DNA from: Hondaea fermentalgiana
Lineage: Eukaryota; Sar; Bigyra; Thraustochytrida; Thraustochytriidae
Direction: 5' to 3'
DNA: 64,000 nt
Assembly (NCBI GenBank): GCA_014084085.1
Contig: NPFB01000009.1
Span: 57,233-121,232, forward strand
Shown in pieces: positions 47,234 through 57,771 of this stretch. The notes under the pieces were generated by a model. It was not told the DNA's origin and searched no databases. It was given only the letters and a program-made list of their open reading frames with translations. Every line of letters begins with the position of its first letter. Position 1 is the first letter of the stretch. The translations under genes were made by a program, and so were the position numbers.

Positions 47234-49501
47234 TCAGATGACCATGACGCCAGAGTGCGGCACAGGAGCTGGTGGGGTAGACACCAGGTTGGTGACAGCG
47301 CAAGGGGCAGACTGGGAAGCCATGCGTGTGGCCGAGACGGACACATGCGCACTTGATGACGTCTCGGATAGTTGCGAATCATCTTCTTGCTGGTCAACGT
47401 CGTTCGACTCCCGACTCTTTTCGGGATCTTCGGTGGGACGCTGAAAGCAAAGGAGTGTTGCGCGTGCGACGGGATCGGCACTAAGACAAGGAGCCTCGGT
47501 ACCAACCTCGACACAGCCGAGAAGCTCGCCAGAATCACTAATGACAGAGCAAACGCCAAAGTGAACGTGCTTGGCCTCGATGCACTCGAGGGACTTCTTT
47601 TTATGTGCGTGGAGGCCGCGTTGGGAACGAGACGGGCCACACGAGGTGTGTTTCAGGATGGACTTGAGCTCGGGCTTGTCGGCCTTTTTGGCAAAGATCT
47701 GACGCCAGGCGCCGAGTTTCTTCCAGAGCGAGTCCGCGCCGTGCGGGGTCGTGCGCATATGGGTAGCAGAAGTATCGATCAGACGCGGGGCACTACGACT
47801 GTGACGGCGCGAGCAGCCGTGTCCGCTCCGACCGTGATGGTTTCCGTAGTGGTGGTGCCGTTTATGATGACCATGGTGATGGTGACGCCTGCGGTGGTGG
47901 TGCTGGTGATGACCGGAGCACGTGCGACGGCAGTCATGGTGCGTGTGGCGATGGCTGCCGCTGCTGCCACCACTGGAGGTGCTACCACGGCGACGACGGG
48001 GATGAGGGGGTTCATGAGACCGTGAGCGACGGCGGCAGTGATGACTGTGCGCCCTACGCCCGGAGCCAGCGCCGCCGCTGCTGCTGCGATGCACGAGGAG
48101 ATGGTCGCTTCGCGCAGACCTGGACGACGCATTGAAGGAACCGCCCGAATTGGCGGTGGCGCGAGACTTGCCCGAGTCTGCGGACGAGGAGCTCGTGGTC
48201 GAGCTCCCGCAGGAATCGAGATCGGCGAGATCCCCAATGCCAAAGGTGGCGCACACGCGACTCCAGAAGGAGCGACGGCGTGGCGAGGTCAGCGAGCGGG
48301 CAGAAGTATTGGCCGAGGAGGGCATAGGCGCAGGTGCAAAGGGCTCCGAGTCCTCCGCGACGCCTTCCAAGGGCGCACTGGTGAACTCGGGAGAGGACTG
48401 CGCACGACCTGTGTCTTGGACGCGCGGCGCGGCAACGTCCTCGGGCAGATTCTTCCGAGGAGATTGGTTGCGCTCGAGCAGTGAAGTTTGCAGCGTTTTC
48501 TTTTTCTTCTTTTCGTCGTCATTGTCATCGTCATCTCCTTCGGCGGCAAAGTTGTCGACGACGGGGCAGTCGAGCTTGGGTGGTGACTTTTGGAGATGAG
48601 CGCGCATGGTTGATTCGAGCGCGGGAACTTGGAGGTTTTTGCGAGCCTGGTAGTATTTGCTGCGCAGGTATGTGCTACTCGTGGATCGCGCGCGGTGGTC
48701 CGAGTGCGCGTTTTCGTCATCAGGGTTCATGAGATAGGCCACGAGGGCGATGCCTGCGGGGTCGTTGCCGGTGATGTCGAGAAGCGCGTTTTCGAGTTCT
48801 TGGGGTGGAATAAGTTTGGCGCTTTCTGCAAGCGCAAAGACGAGGGACTCGCGCAGGACGTGGGCGTCGGATGCGAGCGAGACCGAGGACGAGTGGACTT
48901 TCGAGGCGCGAATGTGGCCGAGGATGACGTTTGCGGGCAGGGAGTCGATGTGCCGACGGAGGGCCCTGCTCGAGGAGATGGCGTGCGAGGGTGATCTCAC
49001 GGCATTGGCGCCTGCGGTGGTCGCTGAGGAGGTTGTTGTTGTTGTTGTTGTTGTTGTTGTCGTCGTCATGGGCGTGTCCGTTGCTACGGTGTCAAGAAGG
49101 GCGTCATCTTCTTCGGTCGTTGCTGCGACCACAGCGCGCTCTCCTTCTTCTTGTTCTAGTTTGACTGCTAGGTTTTGTTGTTCTGCTTCGTCGTCGGAGC
49201 CCAGGGTCTTGGACTCTTCGAGCTGGTCGAAGTCGGCCATGTTGACCGAGGCGTGCTCCGGGTGGTACTTTTGCGGCTCGCCGCCGGTCGGAGCCCAGTG
49301 CTGCTGCTGGTGCGGCTGGGGCGACTGCGGCGTCTGCTGGTGCGGCTCGCGCGGGTCTGCGTGCGCGGGGTCGCGGCCGGCGTCGCCGCCGCCCTGCGTG
49401 CGCAGCCGCGGCAGCAGGCCCAGTCGGTCTGGCGGCTCTTGCGCGCCCTCCTCGCCGCTCCGGCTCTGCTGCGCGTGCGCGTGCTCCTCGCCCGCGCCCA
49501 T
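47234..49501 (-). CDS. Ser/His-rich low-complexity protein with SILK and RVxF PP1-docking motifs
   Basis: 755 residues from ATG 49501; a second good ATG is at 49241 (CAACATGG), giving 668 residues and avoiding a Gln/Pro/His-rich leader. No catalytic domain is seen. A Thr run comes from (GTT)n at 49032-49067. A folded-looking helical region lies at about residues 180-300. Ser-rich and acidic linkers follow, and then a His/Arg-rich stretch of ~60 residues with runs of 3-5 His (DNA about 47790-47970). Near the end lies Lys-Ser-Ile-Leu-Lys at about 610-616, then ~30 residues later Lys-His-Val-His-Phe-Gly (DNA 47556-47573). These match the SILK and RVxF docking motifs of protein phosphatase 1 regulators, in the usual order and spacing. 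I infer a PP1-targeting protein; the His-rich tract may direct it to nuclear speckles. Confidence 0.6.
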   Translation of the reverse strand: MGAGEEHAHAQQSRSGEEGAQEPPDRLGLLPRLRTQGGGDAGRDPAHADPREPHQQTPQSPQPHQQQHWAPTGGEPQKYHPEHASVNMADFDQLEESKTLGSDDEAEQQNLAVKLEQEEGERAVVAATTEEDDALLDTVATDTPMTTTTTTTTTTTTSSATTAGANAVRSPSHAISSSRALRRHIDSLPANVILGHIRASKVHSSSVSLASDAHVLRESLVFALAESAKLIPPQELENALLDITGNDPAGIALVAYLMNPDDENAHSDHRARSTSSTYLRSKYYQARKNLQVPALESTMRAHLQKSPPKLDCPVVDNFAAEGDDDDNDDEKKKKKTLQTSLLERNQSPRKNLPEDVAAPRVQDTGRAQSSPEFTSAPLEGVAEDSEPFAPAPMPSSANTSARSLTSPRRRSFWSRVCATFGIGDLADLDSCGSSTTSSSSADSGKSRATANSGGSFNASSRSARSDHLLVHRSSSGGAGSGRRAHSHHCRRRSRSHEPPHPRRRRGSTSSGGSSGSHRHTHHDCRRTCSGHHQHHHRRRHHHHGHHKRHHHYGNHHGRSGHGCSRRHSRSAPRLIDTSATHMRTTPHGADSLWKKLGAWRQIFAKKADKPELKSILKHTSCGPSRSQRGLHAHKKKSLECIEAKHVHFGVCSVISDSGELLGCVEVGTEAPCLSADPVARATLLCFQRPTEDPEKSRESNDVDQQEDDSQLSETSSSAHVSVSATRMASQSAPCAVTNLVSTPPAPVPHSGVMVI

Positions 49502-49736
49502 GCTCGCGGCTGCCGCCTCGCCGTGCAGCTGCGCGTCTGCCCGCGCGTGTGTCTGCCTGCGCGTCTGCCTGCCTGCCTCTGCTGCTGCTGCAGCCGCGTC
49601 CCTGCCTGCCTGCTGCCTGCCTGCCCACGCGGCGCGCGGCTGCTCCGGCTCGGGCTCTGCCCGCTCCGCTCTGCGCCGCCTCGAGCCGCGTCGCGCCGGG
49701 AGAGAGGCCCCAGAGACACAGAGAGAGAGAGAGACT

Positions 49737-49737
49737 C

Positions 49738-49773
<36 letters not shown>

Positions 49774-49909
49774 GCGAGGCGTGACGGCGGCGGACTCCGG
49801 GAGAGCGGCGGAAGAGGAAGAGGAAGAGGAAGAGGAAGGCAGGCAGGCAGGCAGGCAGGCAGGAAGGAGGAAGGAAGAGCGGCGGAAGAAAGGCGAGAAG
49901 GAAAAAGGA

Positions 49910-49960
<51 letters not shown>
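49737..49960. repeat. Compound microsatellite ending at a gap: (CAGA)n, (GAAGAG)n, (GGCA)n, (GAAA)n
   Basis: CAGA at 49737-49772, GAAGAG near 49808-49836, GGCA near 49837-49860 and GAAA at 49909-49960, directly upstream of the 100-N gap. The whole run lies before the His-rich protein gene on the minus strand, so it is in its promoter region. Confidence 0.9.
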
Positions 49961-50060
49961 NNNNNNNNNNNNNNNNNNNNNNNNNNNNNNNNNNNNNNNN
50001 NNNNNNNNNNNNNNNNNNNNNNNNNNNNNNNNNNNNNNNNNNNNNNNNNNNNNNNNNNNN
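49961..50060. other. Assembly gap (100 N)
   Basis: Exactly 100 N directly after the GAAA repeat. Confidence 0.99.
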
Positions 50061-53000
50061 CTGCCGCCACCGCTCGCGCGGGCTCGAGCCAGCGCGCCGC
50101 GGCCGCCTCCCTCGCTGCTCATCTCCGTGGCGCGCAGGCAGGCAGGCAGGCAGGCAGACGCTCGCTGCAGGGCGGCAGCCGCGCAGCAGCAGGCAGGCGC
50201 GCACGCAGGCTGCGCAGCAAGCAAGCAAGCACTTCGTCGCGCGGTGCGTCGCCGCAGTGCAAGGCAGGCAAGGCCAGCAAGTAGAAGGGACAAGATGGAG
50301 CATAATCAAGGACTTGACAATAGCCACAGCAACAACAACAACCGGCGGGGCTTTTCGTTCACGTGTGCGCGGAGTGTGCGTGTGCTGTGCATGTAGTACG
50401 TAGCGGTTAGTATCTATCTGCCAAGGTGGCCCAGGCTGGCCGTCATCCCCCGGCTTCTTGCTTCTTGCGCCCTCCCTCCCTCGTCTTCGCTTTCAGAGCG
50501 GCGAGGCTCCATTCAGACACGCCCCTGTTTCTCGTGGCCGAACCGCCCCAAGGCCCGCCGCGCCTCCTTTCTCGCGACCTTGAACGCCAGCTTCGCTTGC
50601 CGGGCGCGCGCCCACGTGCGACCACGTTCCGCAGGCCCGCCGCTGTGGCCTGCGCTGTGTCCCGAGAGCGGGCCCGCCCCCTCCTCTCCTCTGGCTGCTC
50701 TGCTCTGCTCTCTGCAGCTGCTGCTGCTCTCTCTGCTCTCGGCGCGGCCCTGCTGCACTGCAGCTGCCATGGCTGCTGCTCCTGCTGCTGATCCCTCTCG
50801 CGGCCGCCGGCGATCCAGGATCCACCCCTCCCCCCCTTTTCCTCTCCGGGATGGCGGCAAAGGAGGAGAGCGGGCCCAAGCTCCCGCTCCCGCGCTCTCT
50901 CTCTGCGCTCTCCGGCCCGGCCCTCTGGGGACAGCGGCATGGCCCGCATCGCGCCGCACAGCAGAGCAGAGCAGAAAGAGAGACAGGGCCAGCGCAGCTG
51001 CAGCTGCATGCTACAGCTAGAGCTGCAGCCATGGCAGGCCGCAGAGCGCTCGGTTGCTTGCCCGGCGGCTGTCGTTGGGCGCAGCGACGACGACGTCGCC
51101 GAGGGAGGGCCATCATGGCGCCGAAGGGTACAGCGTAACCCCCCGAGGACTGACTGGCTGAATGGTGCGGAACGTTACGATCGATTCGCGCAAGCCGGGA
51201 CTTGGCAAGCATGCGCGCATGCGGCAGGGACGGACGCGCTGCGGTTCGCGGTAGCCACCACCGGCCGACCCACTCGACACGACGCGAGGACGCGAGGACG
51301 CGAGGCGGATGGATGTGCAGCCAGCTGCTGGCTGCCAGACAGCTGCCATGGTTGCTGCTGCTTTTGCTGCTGCTGATGCTGATGCCGCCGTGATGTGTTT
51401 CGTCGTTCAGGGGCGACGAGTTTTTTTTCGGTCGATGACCGCTGATTCCCGGGGCAAAACTCGCAGAAGGCGCAGCCAAGAAAACCGCGAAGATCGCGTC
51501 AACGCCGTCCTAGACCGCTCCGCCGTTGGCATGTCGCTGCCGTGGCTGCCGCGCTTGTGCTATCCTACCGCGATGCGAGCTGCGCCGCATGAGGCACGAT
51601 AACACGAGACTCAAGTTCGCGGCATATACTATAGCACCAGCAAGCAATGCGATGCAATCCACAATGCGATCAATGCGACGCGATTTCCAGAGGCGGCGGT
51701 TGTAGAAATCCGCCGCAGCTATGCCATGATCAAGACGCTCATGATCGCACGGTCGCTGCCGCCAATCATCCTAAACAAAAAAAAAAACAAAGAAACAAGA
51801 AGTCACCAACCAACTGCCGTCTTGGCTGCTGAGCAAGCAACAGCAACCACAGCAAGCAAGGAAAGAGGAAGGAAGGAAGGAAGCAAGGAGGGAAAGGAGG
51901 AAGGAAAGGAGGAAGGATGGATAGTGACAAATGAATGGATGGATGGATGGGTGGATGGAGATGGAGAATTGAAATGAATGAATGGATGGACGCATTGGTG
52001 GGGGATGGAGGATGCGGGAAGGGAGGAGAAGACGAAGGCACATTTCATCGCATTTCGTCCCGAGTCTGCCTGCGCCACAGCCAATGGCTACACTACCACC
52101 AGTGGTGTGGCAGGGCAGCTAGCTGAGCTGGCAATTGCCTACTGTTCCTCGTGCTTCCGAGAGCATTCAGGCCCATCGATGGCCATGCGAGTGGAGGAAG
52201 ATTAGATTTCCGTCCGTGATGGAGACGGAGACCGTGACTCGGACGGGACCTCTTAGAATGAAGAAAAGGCTGTCAGGGACCGCGAGACTCGAGAACTTGT
52301 TTTTTTGTTTTTTTGTGAAGGCTTGCTTGGCCTACGCTGCCGTCCCTTTCCCCGATGATATGTGATGAGAAAAGAAGAGTCAAGAATGCCAAAAGCCGAG
52401 TTCGTCACGTCACCACGACGTGGTCTCAGGCAAAATCTGGTTGAGGCGCAACAGAGGCTCACGCAACAACCAAAGAAAATAGATGGCTAAATGGTCAAAC
52501 ACCAGCTGGCAGCTGCAGCTGATTGCTTGCTGCATCTCCTCGCGAATCTACCCGAACAAAAGCTTTCCTATCCAGCCATGCTGTTCCATGCTGTGTCATG
52601 CCATGCCATCACTTCTTCGCATTCACTGCATCTAGGGGACTAGGTAGAAAGAAGTAGTCAGTCACCCGCATCGACGACGGCGTCACAAGCAAGTTATTCG
52701 TTCGTTTATTCGTTCTTCCCTTCGTTCCTGACCGCAATGATGACGCCTCGCTGTGATTTCTCTGGCTGCTGCAGCTGTGCTCCGCCCCGCGCCCCCCCGA
52801 TTCTCTCCCCGTCCCCCCAATACACTCCCCATTCGGCCGCAGCGTCGTCGCGAGACCGTGACCAGTGGCGGCAGCGTGCGGGCTTCGTGCTCGGCCAGTC
52901 ATTCATTCACAGTCATCTCATCACCAGCGCCCTATACCAGAGTGGCCCACGCTGAGCCCGAGCAAAGCACAGTCTGTCAGTGAAAGTTTCGCTGACCTCA

Positions 53001-53500
53001 CTCGTTTGGCGTAGATAGGCCTGCCTAGGCGGCCTGGTAGGGTGATGGTGTGTGTGGCGGGTCGCCACCTATGAACTTGAAGTTCGAAGGGAAAGGCCAG
53101 AAAAGGCAAAGCAAGGCAAGGCAAGAGGCGCGGCAGGAAAGGAAGGAAAATACACTTGTTGTATGGTTGATTGGTTGTATGGTTGGTTGGTTGTATGGTC
53201 GGAGGATTGGTTCATTCACTGTCAATCATCGGCTGGATCATTGGCCAGCGACAGCCGGTTCGACCGTGATCCCTCTGCTGCTGTATTTTTTCGTGAGAGA
53301 CTCGGACGAGATGGACCGCCCTTGCAGCCAGCTGCAGCTGCAGCTGGCAATGGCATTGGCAGTGGCAGTGGCAGTGGCCGTGGTAGTGGCTGCGGATGGC
53401 TGTGGCTAGCTGCAGCGCGCTGTCGCGACAGCTTTGTGCGTCAGCCGTGGCCGCGACCGCCTCTGCAGCCTATGCAAGTAGGTAGGTGAGGTCAGGTAGA

Positions 53501-55276
53501 TCAACGGGCGCCGCCAGCATGGCCTCCAAGCGCGCGAAAGTCATCGACGAGCGCCTGCATGCCGCTGGTCGGCGAGCGCAGCATGCCGCTCGTGGGCGAG
53601 CGCTTCTCGTCCTTGCCGTTGGCCGCGGCAGCAGCCTTGGACTGAGAGTGAGCGCCCCTGGAAGCGTCCGCAGCAGAGGCCTCGCGCACCTTGGACTCCT
53701 CTTCTTCGCCGTCTTCTTCCGGACCGTCGCCGCCGTCGTCTTCGTCTTCGTCGGCACCGGCGCTTGTGCTGCTGCTGCTGCCACCGCTTGTCGATGCGCT
53801 GCGGGCCTGGGCCTCCTCAGTCGCCTCGTCTTCCTCGGCATCTTGCTGCTGCTGCTGCTGCTGCCGGCGCTCTCGGCGAACCTGCTGCTGCTGCTGCTGC
53901 TGCTGCTGACCGTACTGCGACTTGAGAGCGCCGCTCTCAAGACCGCTCTTGGCCTCATCATACTCCGCCTGCTGCTGCTCCTCGAGCTCAAGCTCGAGCT
54001 CGAGCTCGGTGCGCGACTTGCGCGAGTACTTGGCTGCGTGGCGCAACAGAATGCAACGCAGATCCTGGACCTGCACATTGCGCTGCGTCTCAAAGGCAAA
54101 GTCCGGATCCTGGATGCTCTCGCGCGTCGGCTCGTCGCGGGGGCAGTACAGGCTCGCCAGGTACGGATGGCGAATCGCCTCCTCCACCGTGAGACGGCGC
54201 TCCGGCTCAAAGACGAGCAGCCGCGACGCCAGATCCACCGCCTTGGGGCAGCAACCCTGCAGCAGACGCGACAGCGGGCGCAGTGGCTTCGGGTACTGAT
54301 ACGAAAGATTGCGCAGGTAAATCTGAAGCTTTTGACTCCGCGCGCTGCGAATCGTCGACTCGGGCGGCGGTCCAAGCACCTCACAAATGCGCTTGAGCAA
54401 ATCGTACTGATCTGCGCCCGGAAAGATCGGCTTGCGCAGCAGCAGCTCAACGAGAATGCAACCCGCGGCCCACATGTCCAGGGCCTTGGTGTACGTGCCC
54501 GACTCGCAGACCACCTCTGGCGGCCGGTACCAGCGCGTCGCAACATAGTCTGACATACAGGCACCGTCCTTGCGCGAGAGCTCAGGGAGGTCGAGGCGCG
54601 CGAGGCCAAAGTCGCAAATGCGAAGGTCGCAGTTTGAGTTCACAAGCAAGTTGCGGGGCTTGAGGTCGCGGTGGATGATGTTGGCGCTGTGAATGTACTT
54701 GAGTCCGCGCAGAACCTGGTACAGAAAGAACTGGCAGTGCTCATTCGTAAGGTGCTGCGGCGACTTGATGATGCTCGTCAGATCGGTTTCCATGAGGTCC
54801 AGCACCACGTACAGCGTCGTGCTGGTGCTCTTGGGCGCGGGCGGCCCCGTCATCACTGATGATGACGCCTTGCTCTCTTCGCCAGCTTTAGATTCGACTT
54901 CTTCCCCGCTCGCGCTGGTGCCGTAGTACTCGGCCATCGCGCGCGCCACGGCCTCGTGAGCCACATCCGTGGGGCAAATGATGTGCTGCAGGGGAATCAC
55001 GTTTTCGTGCTGGAGCGTTGTCAGGAACTTGAGCTCGCGAAAGGTGCGCTTGCACGAGTTCGTGCGGTCCATGGCGCCAGCAATCTTCTTGATGGCCACC
55101 AGCTTACCGGTCCGCCGATCTTGAGCGGAATACACTACGCCATAGGCGCCCTCCCCGATTTTGTCCAGCACCTTGTAGTCATACTCTGTCATCATGGCTA
55201 CGCTTGTGGACTTGGTCTGCTGTTTATTGCTGCTGCGCTGCCTTGACGAGGCGCGCCGTTGATCCTGGTGCGCCAT
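53501..55276 (-). CDS. MAP kinase with SDY activation motif and poly-Gln tail
   Basis: 591 residues from ATG 55276; Met28/Met29 are also possible starts. The kinase domain runs from about 34 to 400: Gly-Glu-Gly-Ala-Tyr-Gly (41-46), Val-Ala-Ile-Lys63, His-Arg-Asp204, Asp-Phe-Gly (222-224) and Thr-Arg-Trp-Tyr-Arg-Pro-Pro-Glu. The last two, and the CMGC-style C-lobe with Asp-Met-Trp-Ala-Ala-Gly-Cys, are MAPK hallmarks. The activation loop reads Ser242-Asp-Tyr244 where MAPKs usually have Thr-x-Tyr. A ~45-residue Ser/Glu insert (about 105-152) separates the C helix from the hinge. The ~190-residue tail holds Gln runs (DNA about 53844-53910), Glu-rich and Ser-rich blocks. It is probably a stress or growth MAPK. 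The insert and the serine make regulation unusual. Start context is CCAAGATGG. Confidence 0.9.
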   Translation of the reverse strand: MAHQDQRRASSRQRSSNKQQTKSTSVAMMTEYDYKVLDKIGEGAYGVVYSAQDRRTGKLVAIKKIAGAMDRTNSCKRTFRELKFLTTLQHENVIPLQHIICPTDVAHEAVARAMAEYYGTSASGEEVESKAGEESKASSSVMTGPPAPKSTSTTLYVVLDLMETDLTSIIKSPQHLTNEHCQFFLYQVLRGLKYIHSANIIHRDLKPRNLLVNSNCDLRICDFGLARLDLPELSRKDGACMSDYVATRWYRPPEVVCESGTYTKALDMWAAGCILVELLLRKPIFPGADQYDLLKRICEVLGPPPESTIRSARSQKLQIYLRNLSYQYPKPLRPLSRLLQGCCPKAVDLASRLLVFEPERRLTVEEAIRHPYLASLYCPRDEPTRESIQDPDFAFETQRNVQVQDLRCILLRHAAKYSRKSRTELELELELEEQQQAEYDEAKSGLESGALKSQYGQQQQQQQQQVRRERRQQQQQQQDAEEDEATEEAQARSASTSGGSSSSTSAGADEDEDDGGDGPEEDGEEEESKVREASAADASRGAHSQSKAAAAANGKDEKRSPTSGMLRSPTSGMQALVDDFRALGGHAGGAR

Positions 55277-57771
55277 CTTGGCTCGCGCCCAGCTAGCGAC
55301 TGTACGAATCTTTCAATTTACTTGTCACCGCGCGACGCCTTGGATGAACCAGGCAAGTCGCACGCGTTTTCCCTCGGGGTGCGTTTTTCCACGCAGGGTG
55401 TTTGACTTCGCGTGCGACGCGTAGGCACGCGTCGCGATGGATGAACGAGATGCGAGACACAATGCGACGCGTAGCGACGCGATGCGACGCAACGCGACGC
55501 GGATCTAAGCGAGGTTGATGTGAAGTGAAGCGTCCTTGCGAGATGATTTTGCTGCGCCTCCCCTCGAGTGATTTGCCTCGACAGAGCTGGCTAGCTAGCT
55601 AGCTACAACAATGCCTTCCGTAAAGGTCCTGCCTCGCCTTTCTTTGGTGCGTGTTGAATCGGGTTGACTTGGATTGATTGAAGTGAGGTCGATTGACCAG
55701 GCTCGCCGCGGGCTTCTGGTTCGACGTCCGTCCAAGGACTGCAAGCAACACACTGTTCGCGATGGACAATCCGGCTGGGCGGCCACCTCCGTTCCTCCTC
55801 TTTGGGTTTGGCGAGCAAAGTTAATCAACTTTGTCTCAACAAAAGGAAGCTGGTGCGACGTGCGTGTATGTGTGTGCTGTCAAGAATTTTGCTCCAATCG
55901 CTGCAACCGGATCCTTTGGGCGGAAAAGAAGGAAAGAAAAGAAAAAGTTGACCGAGAACGCCTCTCTCGCTCTCTCTTGCTCTCTCTCTCTTGCTCTCTT
56001 ACTCTACGCCAAGGTCTCTCTCTTCCTACGCACTGAGCCACTCGCCGCCGATCCCGTCGCCCCCTCTCCCTCGCCCGCCTGCACGCGACGCCGCCCCAAG
56101 CTGTCTTTCACTCGCGATGGCGCTCTCAACGCCTCCAGCGCGCGCTCGCAGGCAGGCAAGCGAGGCCAGGCAGGCCAGGAAGACCTTTCCGCTTTGCCGG
56201 ATAACCAGCCGCCTCTCACACGCAGGAGATTGACGCGCGGAAAAGCGATTGAACGAAACAATCGCTGCTTGCTTGCTTGCTTGCTTGGCTGAAGGAATGG
56301 AAGAAAAGAACTGATTGATTGATCGATCGATCAACAAATAAATAGAGGTGCCCGTGCCGCGCACCGGATCCTTGGCTCTTTTTCATTTTTCCCTCTCTCG
56401 GCCGCCTTCGATCTGCCAAGGTTCTTTTCCTCCTGCACTTGAGTCGCGCCGTCCGGAGCCTTCGCCTCGCACTCGGAGCCACGGCCCGCCCGGACTTGCT
56501 TCGCTTCGACCTTGTGCAAACCCCGACCTCGCGCCGCGCAGACAGACGCGCGGCGGCGCACGTGCGCACGAGATGAACGAGGGAAAGCGCAAGAAAAGAG
56601 AGAGAGAAAAAACAAAAAACAAAAAGCGAACAAACACAGATAACGATCCGTTGGACCCGCGAGTTGCCAGGAGGTGCGAAGAGTTCCGCTCCGAAGCGAA
56701 AAATGGACTCATTCTCGATGCTCAGCGAGCGAGTAAGCGAGTGAGCGTGTGCGCCAGCCAACTAGGTCCGGCAAGCCGGTAAGATGGACAAGATGAAAGA
56801 CACGAAGACGTAGTAGGCCTAGCTTAGACTAGAACTGGAGGGAAAAGACGCCAGCCAGCGAACGGCCAAATGCGGCACCGTGGAGCGCGGTGCGGGGATT
56901 CAGGGACCGACCTTGATACTTTGCTTAGCCTGACCGACCGAATAGAGCGCCTGGATTACCGTGCAACGCAAGAGTATCGTTAGATCGGCGCATTTTCATC
57001 CTTTGTATGCTTGCCAGGCGGGTCCAACATGCCAAGCAAAGCAGACAGACGTGCGAACTCCAAATAAGAAAGAACGTTGTTGCGAGAGGACTGGCGTCCT
57101 TTTTCGATTCATTGACCGAGCGAGCGAGCGAACGAGCGAGCGATTATTAATTAATTGATCATTGCTGGCTCGAGTTCTCTTTTTTCTTCGTCGGACGATT
57201 TTCCAGCTCATTTACTATCAACAGTGCATCCAACCGTGATCTACGATTGTAAACGGACTGTAGCGAACGAAGTCTTATTGAAAATCATTGGGTTGCGCCA
57301 GTGATACGCGGTCGGTAGCACCTCACTTTCACGCTCGAATCAAAATACCTCAGCTTGCTGACCACGAGCTAGAAACGCGCGCAAGGGTAGGCGAGTGAGC
57401 GCGCAAGCCTGAAGGCGGGAAGAAGGACGGCGACTTCCCACTGGCGCGCAAGGACGAACAAGTAAGTCACTGCCTCGTTTGGCCAAGTGAGCGACTACGC
57501 AAGCTTGAAGGCAAAAAGGTGGGCGGCTGCCCACTGGCACGATAGCGAATAAATCTCTGCCTCGCCAAGCGTGTCTGCCTCGCCAAGCGTGTCTGCCTCG
57601 CCAAGCGTGTCTGCCTCGCCAGGAGAGGCGGCGAATCCTTGCGCGAGCAACGCTCCACCGCTTTGCTCACCAGACGAAGGCGCTATTTTCTTTCCGATTG
57701 TGTTGGACCGCACATCTCCTGATTGGCGCAAATAGTTGCAGAGCTCCTTCATCAAGGAGTATCTCAATCAA
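55277..57771. other. Divergent intergenic region MAPK / LRR with GCGACGC-rich and CT/GA tracts
   Basis: 2.5 kb. Contains a GCGACGC-rich stretch (55330-55505), CTAGCTAGCTAG near 55590, CT-rich tracts (55960-56010), a GCTTGCTT repeat (56263-56285), a GAGCGAGC repeat (57118-57140), and at about 57545-57615 three copies of an 18-bp unit (GTCTGCCTCGCCAAGCGT). A diverged duplication of ~98 bp lies at about 57385-57560. TAGGCCTA at 56814-56821. No gene is seen. Confidence 0.55.
57550..57615. repeat. 18-bp minisatellite upstream of LRR gene
   Basis: Three copies of GTCTGCCTCGCCAAGCGT, followed by a partial copy, within the 5' region of the LRR gene. Confidence 0.8.

Larger units (their letters stand above)
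49502..53500. other. 4-kb gene-poor region of microsatellites and low-complexity DNA
   Basis: Two genes on the minus strand flank this region. It contains CAGA (49737-49772), GAAGAG, CAGG and GAAA repeats, a gap, an AGGC repeat (about 50127-50156), GC-rich stretches with CTGCAGCTGC words (50700-51060), GGAAG/ATGG repeats (51860-51970), and a GGCAGT repeat near 53340-53400. Overlapping long frames occur on both strands, with Ala/Arg/Ser-rich translations and no domain. None is supported as a gene. The GC-rich half may hold a promoter. Confidence 0.5.

Noticed and set aside
50493..51479. 328-codon minus-strand frame
   Set aside because: Ala/Arg/Ser/Pro low-complexity in GC-rich DNA, with competing frames on the opposite strand; no domain.
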